DNA from: Chaunax sp. Z400
Taxonomy: Eukaryota; Chordata; Actinopteri; Lophiiformes; Chaunacidae
Assembly (NCBI GenBank): GCA_037577475.1
Contig: JBAGJB010000231.1
Span: forward strand, 124,001-188,000
Direction of reading: 5' to 3'
Length of the DNA: 64,000 nucleotides
Below are positions 34,978-46,898 of this stretch, one piece after another (within the stretch, counting starts at the first letter, position 1; the number at the start of each line of letters is the position of its first letter). The translations under genes and the position numbers were made by a program. Below the pieces are notes generated by a model, which was given only the letters and a program-made list of their open reading frames with translations, did no database searches and had not been told where the DNA came from.

Positions 34978-37761
34978 GACAAGTGTGGGTTAGGGGTTAG
35001 GGTTACGGTTAGGGTTAGGGTTAAGGGGATAAAAACTCAATCGGGGCCCTACCCGGGTTGGTAACTTTTGAACGGAAGGTCGTAGAGACTCTGGGATAAG
35101 CTCTTTCAATGGTTTTATGGGGTCTCCAAGAACGCCAGCAGGTAAACCGAGTCTCTACGACTTACGGTTCCCGAGATATGACATGTATTTTTTGTGATTT
35201 TTGGAATGTTTGTATCTCGGGAACGGAAGGTCGTAGAGACTCGGGGAGAAGTCTGGCGTGTTCAGGGACCACGAATTATGTCCGACCGATCAGGGTCCCG
35301 AGTCTCTACGACCTTCCGTTCCCGAGTTATACTCAAGTTTATTTTCCCATTGAAGTGAATGGGGTTTGGTTCGCCTATAGTGAATGTGTGTATCTCTGAA
35401 ACGGAAGGTCGTAGAGACTCGGGACCAACGTCCTTCTAGGGGTTTATGTGGTCTCTGAGAACACCAGTCTTTGTCCCGAGTCTGTGCGACCTTCCTTTCC
35501 CGAGATATGACATGTCCAGTAGGGGCGTATTTTGAATGTCTGTATCTCGGGAACGGAAGGTCGTAGAGACACGGGGAGAAGTCTGGCGTGTTCAGAGACC
35601 ACGAATTATGTCCGACGGATCAGGGTCCCGAGTCTCTACGACCTTCCGTTCCCGAGTTATACTCAAGTTTATTTTCCCATTGAAGTGAATGGGCTTTGGT
35701 TCGCCTATAGTGAATGTGTGTATCTCGGAAATGGAAGGTCGTAGAGACTCGGGACCAACGTCCGTCTAGGGGTTTATGTGGTCTCTGAGAACACCAGTCT
35801 TTGTCCCGAGTCTGTGCGACCTTCCTTTCCCGAGATATGACATGTCCAGTAGGGGCGTATTTTGAATGTCTGTATCTCGGGAACGGAAGGTCGTAGAAAC
35901 TCGCGGACAAGTGTGGGTTAGGGGTTAGGGTTACGGTTAGGGTTAGGGTTAAGGGGATAAAAACTCAATCGGGGCCCTACCCGGGTTGGTAACTTTTGAA
36001 CGGAAGGTCGTAGAGACTCTGGGATAAGCTCTTTCAATGGTTTTATGGGGTCTCCAAGAACGCCAGCAGGTAAACCGAGTCTCTACGACTTACGGTTCCC
36101 GAGATATGACATGTATTTTTGGTGATTTTTGGAATGTTTGTATCTCGGGAACGGAAGGTCGTAGAGACTCGGGGAGAAGTCTGGCGTGTTCAGGGACCAC
36201 GAATTATGTCTGACGGATCAGGGTCCCGAGTCTCTACGACCTTCCGTTCCCGAGTTATACTCAAGTTTATTTTCCCATTGAAGTGAATGGGGTTTGGTTC
36301 GCCTATAGTGAATGTGTGTATCTCTGAAACGGAAGGTCGTAGAGACTCGGGACCAACGTCCTTCTAGGGGTTTATGTGGTCTCTGAGAACACCAGTCTTT
36401 GTCCCGAGTCTGTGCGACCTTCCTTTCCCGAGATATGACATGTCCAGTAGGGGCGTATTTTGAATGTCTGTATCTCGGGAACGGAAGGTCGTAGAGACAC
36501 GGGGAGAAGTCTGGCGTGTTCAGAGACCACGAATTATGTCCGACGGATCAGGGTCCCGAGTCTCTACGACCTTCCGTTCCCGAGTTATACTCAAGTTTAT
36601 TTTCCCATTGAAGTGAATGGGCTTTGGTTCGCCTATAGTGAATGTGTGTATCTCGGAAATGGAAGGTCGTAGAGACTCGGGACCAACGTCCGTCTAGGGG
36701 TTTATGTGGTCTCTGAGAACACCAGTCTTTGTCCCGAGTCTGTGCGACCTTCCTTTCCCGAGATATGACATGTCCAGTAGGGGCGTATTTTGAATGTCTG
36801 TATCTCGGGAACGGAAGGTCGTAGAAACTCGCGGACAAGTGTGGGTTAGGGGTTAGGGTTACGGTTAGGGTTAGGGTTAAGGGGATAAAAACTCAATCGG
36901 GGCCCTACCCGGGTTGGTAACTTTTGAACGGAAGGTCGTAGAGACTCTGGGATAAGCTCTTTCAATGGTTTTATGGGGTCTCCAAGAACGCCAGCAGGTA
37001 AACCGAGTCTCTACGACTTACGGTTCCCGAGATATGACATGTATTTTTTGTGATTTTTGGAATGTTTGTATCTCGGGAACGGAAGGTCGTAGAGACTCGG
37101 GGAGAAGTCTGGCGTGTTCAGGGACCACGAATTATGTCCGACCGATCAGGGTCCCGAGTCTCTACGACCTTCCGTTCCCGAGTTATACTCAAGTTTATTT
37201 TCCCATTGAAGTGAATGGGGTTTGGTTCGCCTATAGTGAATGTGTGTATCTCTGAAACGGAAGGTCGTAGAGACTCGGGACCAACGTCCTTCTAGGGGTT
37301 TATGTGGTCTCTGAGAACACCAGTCTTTGTCCCGAGTCTGTGCGACCTTCCTTTCCCGAGATATGACATGTCCAGTAGGGGCGTATTTTGAATGTCTGTA
37401 TCTCGGGAACGGAAGGTCGTAGAGACACGGGGAGAAGTCTGGCGTGTTCAGAGACCACGAATTATGTCCGACGGATCAGGGTCCCGAGTCTCTACGACCT
37501 TCCGTTCCCGAGTTATACTCAAGTTTATTTTCCCATTGAAGTGAATGGGCTTTGGTTCGCCTATAGTGAATGTGTGTATCTCGGAAATGGAAGGTCGTAG
37601 AGACTCGGGACCAACGTCCGTCTAGGGGTTTATGTGGTCTCTGAGAACACCAGTCTTTGTCCCGAGTCTGTGCGACCTTCCTTTCCCGAGATATGACATG
37701 TCCAGTAGGGGCGTATTTTGAATGTCTGTATCTCGGGAACGGAAGGTCGTAGAAACTCGCG
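34978..37761. repeat. Three tandem 928 bp sub-repeats nested in the HOR
   Basis: Each is T1 (117) + C (151) + A B A B (660). The unit length equals the C3-to-C4 distance in the reference HOR (3787 to 4715), the size expected from out-of-register exchange between those two C modules. Confidence 0.93.
36174..36351 (-). repeat. Recombinant A module at a 928 bp junction
   Basis: The left part has CTGACGG (post-C4 A); the right part has TTTTCCC, GGGGTTTGG and CTCTGAAACGG (post-C3 A). The switch lies between about 36212 and 36275. The neighbouring 928 bp copies switch in C, so this is a separate exchange event. Confidence 0.87.
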
Positions 37762-38480
37762 GACAAGTGTGGGTTAGGGGTTAGGGTTACGGTTAGGGTT
37801 AGGGTTAAGGGGATAAAAACTCAATCGGGGCCCTACCCGGGTTGGTAACTTTTGAACGGAAGGTCGTAGAGACTCTGGGATAAGCTCTTTCAATGGTTTT
37901 ATGGGGTCTCCAAGAACGCCAGCAGGTAAACCGAGTCTCTACGACTTACGGTTCCCGAGATATGACATGTATTTTTGGTGATTTTTGGAATGTTTGTATC
38001 TCGGGAACGGAAGGTCGTAGAGACTCGGGGAGAAGTCTGGCGTGTTCAGGGACCACGAATTATGTCTGACGGATCAGGGTCCCGAGTCTCTACGACCTTC
38101 CGTTCCCGAGTTATACTCAAGTTTATTTTCGCATTGAAGTGAATGGGGTTTGGTTCGCCTATAGTGAATGTGTGTATCTCGGAAACGGAAGGTCGTAGAG
38201 ACTCGGGACCAACGTCCGTCTAGGGGTTTATGTGGTCTCTGAGAACACCAGTCTTTGTCCCGAGTCTGTGCGACCTTCCTTTCCCGAGATATGACATGTC
38301 CAGTAGGGGCGTATTTTGAATGTCTGTATCTCGGGAACGGAAGGTCGTAGAGACTAGCGGACCAGTGTGGGTTAGGGGTTAGGGTTAGGGTTAGGGTTAG
38401 GTTAGGTTAAGGGGATAAAAACTCAATCGGGGCCGTACCCGGGTTGGTAACTTTTGAACGGAAGGTCGTAGAGACTCGGG

Positions 38481-39715
38481 GATAAGCTCTTTCAATGGTT
38501 TTATGGGGTCTCCAAGAACGCCAGCAGGTAAACCGAGTCCCTACGACTTACGGTTCCTGAGATATGACATGTATTTTTGGTGATTTTTGGAATGTTTGTA
38601 TCTCGGGAACGAAAGGTCGTAGAGACTCGGGACCAACGTCCTTCTAGGGGTTTATGTGGTCTCTGAGAACACCAGTCTTTGTCCCGAGTCTGTGCGACCT
38701 TCCTTTCCCGAGATATGACATGTCCAGTAGGGGCGTATTTTGAATGTCTGTATCTCGGGAACGGAAGGTCGTAGAGACACGGGGAGAAGTCTGGCGTGTT
38801 CAGAGACCACGAATTATGTCCGACGGATCAGGGTCCCGAGTCTCTACGACCTTCCGTTCCCGAGTTATACTCAAGTTTATTTTCCCATTGAAGTGAATGG
38901 GCTTTGGTTCGCCTATAGTGAATGTGTGTATCTCGGAAACGGAAGGTCGTAGAGACTCGGGACCAACGTCCGTCTAGGGGTTTATGTGGTCTCTGAGAAC
39001 ACCAGTCTTTGTCCCGAGTCTGTGCGACCTTCCTTTCCCGAGATATGACATGTCCAGTAGGGGCGTATTTTGAATGTCTGTATCTCGGGAACGGAAGGTC
39101 GTAGAGACTCGGGGATAAGCTCTTTCAATGGTTTTATGGAGTCTCCAAGAACGGCAGCAGGTAAACCGAGTCTCTACGACTTACGGTTCCCGAGATATGA
39201 CATGTATTTTTGGTGATTTTTGGAATGTTTGTATCTCGGGAACGGAAGGTCGTAGAGACTCGGGGAGAAGTCTGGCGTGTTCAGGGACCACGAATTATGT
39301 CTGACGGATCAGGGTCCCGAGTCTCTACGACCTTCCGTTCCCGAGTTATACTCAAGTTTATTTTCGCATTGAAGTGAATGGGGTTTGGTTCGCCTATAGT
39401 GAATGTGTGTATCTCGGAAACGGAAGGTCGTAGAGACTCGGGACCAACGTCCGTCTAGGGGTTTATGTGGTCTCTGAGAACACCAGTCTTTGTCCCGAGT
39501 CTGTGCGACCTTCCTTTCCCGAGATATGACATGTCCAGTAGGGGCGTATTTTGAATGTCTGTATCTCGGGAACGGAAGGTCGTAGAGACTAGCGGACAAG
39601 TGTGGGTTAGGGGTTAGGGTTAGGGTTAGGGTTAGGTTAGGTTAAGGGGATAAAAACTCAATCGGGGCCGTACCCGGGTTGGTAACTTTTGAACGGAAGG
39701 TCGTAGAGACTCGGG
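38481..39715. repeat. 1235 bp HOR (2974 minus 1739)
   Basis: Order: C 38481, B 38632, A 38784, B 38962, C 39114, A 39265, B 39443, T2 39595. The missing 1739 bp equals the C2-to-C4 distance. C 39114 has the C2-type spacer (GGAGTCTCC, CGGCAGC) but is followed by the CTGACGG/TTTTCGC A that normally follows C4. Confidence 0.93.
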
Positions 39716-42700
39716 GATAAGCTCTTTCAATGGTTTTATGGGGTCTCCAAGAACGCCAGCAGGTAAACCGAGTCCCTACGACTTACGGTTCCTGAGATAT
39801 GACATGTATTTTTGGTGATTTTTGGAATGTTTGTATCTCGGGAACGAAAGGTCGTAGAGACTCGGGACCAACGTCCTTCTAGGGGTTTATGTGGTCTCTG
39901 AGAACACCAGTCTTTGTCCCGAGTCTGTGCGACCTTCCTTTCCCGAGATATGACATGTCCAGTAGGGGCGTATTTTGAATGTCTGTATCTCGGGAACGGA
40001 AGGTCGTAGAGACACGGGGAGAAGTCTGGCGTGTTCAGAGACCACGAATTATGTCCGACGGATCAGGGTCCCGAGTCTCTACGACCTTCCGTTCCCGAGT
40101 TATACTCAAGTTTATTTTCCCATTGAAGTGAATGGGCTTTGGTTCGCCTATAGTGAATGTGTGTATCTCGGAAACGGAAGGTCGTAGAGACTCGGGACCA
40201 ACGTCCGTCTAGGGGTTTATGTGGTCTCTGAGAACACCAGTCTTTGTCCCGAGTCTGTGCGACCTTCCTTTCCCGAGATATGACATGTCCAGTAGGGGCG
40301 TATTTTGAATGTCTGTATCTCGGGAACGGAAGGTCGTAGAGACTCGGGGATAAGCTCTTTCAATGGTTTTATGGAGTCTCCAAGAACGGCAGCAGGTAAA
40401 CCGAGTCTCTACGACTTACGGTTCCCGAGATATGACATGTATTTTTGGTGATTTTTGGAATGTTTGTATCTCGGGAACGGAAGGTCGTAGAGACTCGGGG
40501 AGAAGTCTGGCGTGTTCAGGGACCACGAATTATGTCCGACCGATCAGGGTCCCGAGTCTCTACGACCTTCCGTTCCCGAGTTATACTCAAGTTTATTTTC
40601 CCATTGAAGTGAATGGGGTTTGGTTCGCCTATAGTGAATGTGTGTATCTCTGAAACGGAAGGTCGTAGAGACTCGGGACCAACGTCCTTCTAGGGGTTTA
40701 TGTGGTCTCTGAGAACACCAGTCTTTGTCCCGAGTCTGTGCGACCTTCCTTTCCCGAGATATGACATGTCCAGTAGGGGCGTATTTTGAATGTCTGTATC
40801 TCGGGAACGGAAGGTCGTAGAGACACGGGGAGAAGTCTGGCGTGTTCAGAGACCACGAATTATGTCCGACGGATCAGGGTCCCGAGTCTCTACGACCTTC
40901 CGTTCCCGAGTTATACTCAAGTTTATTTTCCCATTGAAGTGAATGGGCTTTGGTTCGCCTATAGTGAATGTGTGTATCTCGGAAACGGAAGGTCGTAGAG
41001 ACTCGGGACCAACGTCCGTCTAGGGGTTTATGTGGTCTCTGAGAACACCAGTCTTTGTCCCGAGTCTGTGCGACCTTCCTTTCCCGAGATATGACATGTC
41101 CAGTAGGGGCGTATTTTGAATGTCTGTATCTCGGGAACGGAAGGTCGTAGAGACTCGGGGATAAGCTCTTTCAATGGTTTTATGGAGTCTCCAAGAACGG
41201 CAGCAGGTAAACCGAGTCTCTACGACTTACGGTTCCCGAGATATGACATGTATTTTTTGTGATTTTTGGAATGTTTGTATCTCGGGAACGGAAGGTCGTA
41301 GAGACTCGGGGAGAAGTCTGGCGTGTTCAGGGACCACGAATTATGTCCGACCGATCAGGGTCCCGAGTCTCTACGACCTTCCGTTCCCGAGTTATACTCA
41401 AGTTTATTTTCCCATTGAAGTGAATGGGGTTTGGTTCGCCTATAGTGAATGTGTGTATCTCTGAAACGGAAGGTCGTAGAGACTCGGGACCAACGTCCTT
41501 CTAGGGGTTTATGTGGTCTCTGAGAACACCAGTCTTTGTCCCGAGTCTGTGCGACCTTCCTTTCCCGAGATATGACATGTCCAGTAGGGGCGTATTTTGA
41601 ATGTCTGTATCTCGGGAACGGAAGGTCGTAGAGACACGGGGAGAAGTCTGGCGTGTTCAGAGACCACGAATTATGTCCGACGGATCAGGGTCCCGAGTCT
41701 CTACGACCTTCCGTTCCCGAGTTATACTCAAGTTTATTTTCCCATTGAAGTGAATGGGCTTTGGTTCGCCTATAGTGAATGTGTGTATCTCGGAAATGGA
41801 AGGTCGTAGAGACTCGGGACCAACGTCCGTCTAGGGGTTTATGTGGTCTCTGAGAACACCAGTCTTTGTCCCGAGTCTGTGCGACCTTCCTTTCCCGAGA
41901 TATGACATGTCCAGTAGGGGCGTATTTTGAATGTCTGTATCTCGGGAACGGAAGGTCGTAGAAACTCGCGGACAAGTGTGGGTTAGGGGTTAGGGTTACG
42001 GTTAGGGTTAGGGTTAAGGGGATAAAAACTCAATCGGGGCCCTACCCGGGTTGGTAACTTTTGAACGGAAGGTCGTAGAGACTCTGGGATAAGCTCTTTC
42101 AATGGTTTTATGGGGTCTCCAAGAACGCCAGCAGGTAAACCGAGTCTCTACGACTTACGGTTCCCGAGATATGACATGTATTTTTTGTGATTTTTGGAAT
42201 GTTTGTATCTCGGGAACGGAAGGTCGTAGAGACTCGGGGAGAAGTCTGGCGTGTTCAGGGACCACGAATTATGTCCGACCGATCAGGGTCCCGAGTCTCT
42301 ACGACCTTCCGTTCCCGAGTTATACTCAAGTTTATTTTCCCATTGAAGTGAATGGGGTTTGGTTCGCCTATAGTGAATGTGTGTATCTCTGAAACGGAAG
42401 GTCGTAGAGACTCGGGACCAACGTCCTTCTAGGGGTTTATGTGGTCTCTGAGAACACCAGTCTTTGTCCCGAGTCTGTGCGACCTTCCTTTCCCGAGATA
42501 TGACATGTCCAGTAGGGGCGTATTTTGAATGTCTGTATCTCGGGAACGGAAGGTCGTAGAGACACGGGGAGAAGTCTGGCGTGTTCAGAGACCACGAATT
42601 ATGTCCGACGGATCAGGGTCCCGAGTCTCTACGACCTTCCGTTCCCGAGTTATACTCAAGTTTATTTTCCCATTGAAGTGAATGGGCTTTGGTTCGCCTA

Positions 42701-43617
42701 TAGTGAATGTGTGTATCTCGGAAATGGAAGGTCGTAGAGACTCGGGACCAACGTCCGTCTAGGGGTTTATGTGGTCTCTGAGAACACCAGTCTTTGTCCC
42801 GAGTCTGTGCGACCTTCCTTTCCCGAGATATGACATGTCCAGTAGGGGCGTATTTTGAATGTCTGTATCTCGGGAACGGAAGGTCGTAGAAACTCGCGGA
42901 CAAGTGTGGGTTAGGGGTTAGGGTTACGGTTAGGGTTAGGGTTAAGGGGATAAAAACTCAATCGGGGCCCTACCCGGGTTGGTAACTTTTGAACGGAAGG
43001 TCGTAGAGACTCTGGGATAAGCTCTTTCAATGGTTTTATGGGGTCTCCAAGAACGCCAGCAGGTAAACCGAGTCTCTACGACTTACGGTTCCCGAGATAT
43101 GACATGTATTTTTGGTGATTTTTGGAATGTTTGTATCTCGGGAACGGAAGGTCGTAGAGACTCGGGGAGAAGTCTGGCGTGTTCAGGGACCACGAATTAT
43201 GTCTGACGGATCAGGGTCCCGAGTCTCTACGACCTTCCGTTCCCGAGTTATACTCAAGTTTATTTTCGCATTGAAGTGAATGGGGTTTGGTTCGCCTATA
43301 GTGAATGTGTGTATCTCGGAAACGGAAGGTCGTAGAGACTCGGGACCAACGTCCGTCTAGGGGTTTATGTGGTCTCTGAGAACACCAGTCTTTGTCCCGA
43401 GTCTGTGCGACCTTCCTTTCCCGAGATATGACATGTCCAGTAGGGGCGTATTTTGAATGTCTGTATCTCGGGAACGGAAGGTCGTAGAGACTAGCGGACC
43501 AGTGTGGGTTAGGGGTTAGGGTTAGGGTTAGGGTTAGGTTAGGTTAAGGGGATAAAAACTCAATCGGGGCCGTACCCGGGTTGGTAACTTTTGAACGGAA
43601 GGTCGTAGAGACTCGGG
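39716..43617. repeat. 3902 bp HOR (2974 plus 928)
   Basis: Standard order with one extra T1-C-A-B-A-B. T1 at 41971 and 42899, T2 at 43497 (GACCAGTG). C 42088 is a C4-left/C3-right chimera. Confidence 0.93.
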
Positions 43618-44852
43618 GATAAGCTCTTTCAATGGTTTTATGGGGTCTCCAAGAACGCCAGCAGGTAAACCGAGTCCCTACGACTTACGGTTCCTGAGAT
43701 ATGACATGTATTTTTGGTGATTTTTGGAATGTTTGTATCTCGGGAACGAAAGGTCGTAGAGACTCGGGACCAACGTCCTTCTAGGGGTTTATGTGGTCTC
43801 TGAGAACACCAGTCTTTGTCCCGAGTCTGTGCGACCTTCCTTTCCCGAGATATGACATGTCCAGTAGGGGCGTATTTTGAATGTCTGTATCTCGGGAACG
43901 GAAGGTCGTAGAGACACGGGGAGAAGTCTGGCGTGTTCAGAGACCACGAATTATGTCCGACGGATCAGGGTCCCGAGTCTCTACGACCTTCCGTTCCCGA
44001 GTTATACTCAAGTTTATTTTCCCATTGAAGTGAATGGGCTTTGGTTCGCCTATAGTGAATGTGTGTATCTCGGAAACGGAAGGTCGTAGAGACTCGGGAC
44101 CAACGTCCGTCTAGGGGTTTATGTGGTCTCTGAGAACACCAGTCTTTGTCCCGAGTCTGTGCGACCTTCCTTTCCCGAGATATGACATGTCCAGTAGGGG
44201 CGTATTTTGAATGTCTGTATCTCGGGAACGGAAGGTCGTAGAGACTCGGGGATAAGCTCTTTCAATGGTTTTATGGAGTCTCCAAGAACGGCAGCAGGTA
44301 AACCGAGTCTCTACGACTTACGGTTCCCGAGATATGACATGTATTTTTGGTGATTTTTGGAATGTTTGTATCTCGGGAACGGAAGGTCGTAGAGACTCGG
44401 GGAGAAGTCTGGCGTGTTCAGGGACCACGAATTATGTCTGACGGATCAGGGTCCCGAGTCTCTACGACCTTCCGTTCCCGAGTTATACTCAAGTTTATTT
44501 TCGCATTGAAGTGAATGGGGTTTGGTTCGCCTATAGTGAATGTGTGTATCTCGGAAACGGAAGGTCGTAGAGACTCGGGACCAACGTCCGTCTAGGGGTT
44601 TATGTGGTCTCTGAGAACACCAGTCTTTGTCCCGAGTCTGTGCGACCTTCCTTTCCCGAGATATGACATGTCCAGTAGGGGCGTATTTTGAATGTCTGTA
44701 TCTCGGGAACGGAAGGTCGTAGAGACTAGCGGACAAGTGTGGGTTAGGGGTTAGGGTTAGGGTTAGGGTTAGGTTAGGTTAAGGGGATAAAAACTCAATC
44801 GGGGCCGTACCCGGGTTGGTAACTTTTGAACGGAAGGTCGTAGAGACTCGGG
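43618..44852. repeat. 1235 bp HOR, second copy
   Basis: Same order and markers as 38481-39715 at +5137; T2 at 44732. Confidence 0.93.
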
Positions 44853-46898
44853 GATAAGCTCTTTCAATGGTTTTATGGGGTCTCCAAGAACGCCAGCAGG
44901 TAAACCGAGTCCCTACGACTTACGGTTCCTGAGATATGACATGTATTTTTGGTGATTTTTGGAATGTTTGTATCTCGGGAACGAAAGGTCGTAGAGACTC
45001 GGGACCAACGTCCTTCTAGGGGTTTATGTGGTCTCTGAGAACACCAGTCTTTGTCCCGAGTCTGTGCGACCTTCCTTTCCCGAGATATGACATGTCCAGT
45101 AGGGGCGTATTTTGAATGTCTGTATCTCGGGAACGGAAGGTCGTAGAGACACGGGGAGAAGTCTGGCGTGTTCAGAGACCACGAATTATGTCCGACGGAT
45201 CAGGGTCCCGAGTCTCTACGACCTTCCGTTCCCGAGTTATACTCAAGTTTATTTTCCCATTGAAGTGAATGGGCTTTGGTTCGCCTATAGTGAATGTGTG
45301 TATCTCGGAAACGGAAGGTCGTAGAGACTCGGGACCAACGTCCGTCTAGGGGTTTATGTGGTCTCTGAGAACACCAGTCTTTGTCCCGAGTCTGTGCGAC
45401 CTTCCTTTCCCGAGATATGACATGTCCAGTAGGGGCGTATTTTGAATGTCTGTATCTCGGGAACGGAAGGTCGTAGAGACTCGGGGATAAGCTCTTTCAA
45501 TGGTTTTATGGAGTCTCCAAGAACGGCAGCAGGTAAACCGAGTCTCTACGACTTACGGTTCCCGAGATATGACATGTATTTTTGGTGATTTTTGGAATGT
45601 TTGTATCTCGGGAACGGAAGGTCGTAGAGACTCGGGGAGAAGTCTGGCGTGTTCAGGGACCACGAATTATGTCCGACCGATCAGGGTCCCGAGTCTCTAC
45701 GACCTTCCGTTCCCGAGTTATACTCAAGTTTATTTTCCCATTGAAGTGAATGGGGTTTGGTTCGCCTATAGTGAATGTGTGTATCTCTGAAACGGAAGGT
45801 CGTAGAGACTCGGGACCAACGTCCTTCTAGGGGTTTATGTGGTCTCTGAGAACACCAGTCTTTGTCCCGAGTCTGTGCGACCTTCCTTTCCCGAGATATG
45901 ACATGTCCAGTAGGGGCGTATTTTGAATGTCTGTATCTCGGGAACGGAAGGTCGTAGAGACACGGGGAGAAGTCTGGCGTGTTCAGAGACCACGAATTAT
46001 GTCCGACGGATCAGGGTCCCGAGTCTCTACGACCTTCCGTTCCCGAGTTATACTCAAGTTTATTTTCCCATTGAAGTGAATGGGCTTTGGTTCGCCTATA
46101 GTGAATGTGTGTATCTCGGAAACGGAAGGTCGTAGAGACTCGGGACCAACGTCCGTCTAGGGGTTTATGTGGTCTCTGAGAACACCAGTCTTTGTCCCGA
46201 GTCTGTGCGACCTTCCTTTCCCGAGATATGACATGTCCAGTAGGGGCGTATTTTGAATGTCTGTATCTCGGGAACGGAAGGTCGTAGAGACTCGGGGATA
46301 AGCTCTTTCAATGGTTTTATGGAGTCTCCAAGAACGGCAGCAGGTAAACCGAGTCTCTACGACTTACGGTTCCCGAGATATGACATGTATTTTTGGTGAT
46401 TTTTGGAATGTTTGTATCTCGGGAACGGAAGGTCGTAGAGACTCGGGGAGAAGTCTGGCGTGTTCAGGGACCACGAATTATGTCTGACGGATCAGGGTCC
46501 CGAGTCTCTACGACCTTCCGTTCCCGAGTTATACTCAAGTTTATTTTCGCATTGAAGTGAATGGGGTTTGGTTCGCCTATAGTGAATGTGTGTATCTCGG
46601 AAACGGAAGGTCGTAGAGACTCGGGACCAACGTCCGTCTAGGGGTTTATGTGGTCTCTGAGAACACCAGTCTTTGTCCCGAGTCTGTGCGACCTTCCTTT
46701 CCCGAGATATGACATGTCCAGTAGGGGCGTATTTTGAATGTCTGTATCTCGGGAACGGAAGGTCGTAGAGACTAGCGGACAAGTGTGGGTTAGGGGTTAG
46801 GGTTAGGGTTAGGGTTAGGTTAGGTTAAGGGGATAAAAACTCAATCGGGGCCGTACCCGGGTTGGTAACTTTTGAACGGAAGGTCGTAGAGACTCGGG
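44853..46898. repeat. 2046 bp HOR (2974 minus 928)
   Basis: Order: C 44853, B 45004, A 45156, B 45334, C 45486, A 45637, B 45815, A 45967, B 46145, C 46297, A 46448, B 46626, T2 46778. C 46297 has the C3-type spacer with the C4-type loop (TTTTTGGTG) and is followed by the post-C4 A variant. This is the reciprocal of the chimera seen in the 928 bp expansions. Confidence 0.92.

Larger units (their letters stand above)
32723..38480. repeat. 5758 bp expanded HOR: 2974 + 3 x 928 bp
   Basis: The first 2255 bp follow the standard order up to T1 34978. The segment T1-C-A-B-A-B (928 bp) then repeats with T1 at 34978, 35906, 36834 and 37762, and the unit closes with C 37879, A 38030, B 38208, T2 38360. 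C modules at 35095 and 36951 are C4-left/C3-right chimeras; C 36023 is plain C4 and the switch there is in the A at 36174. T2 begins GACCAGTG. Confidence 0.94.
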
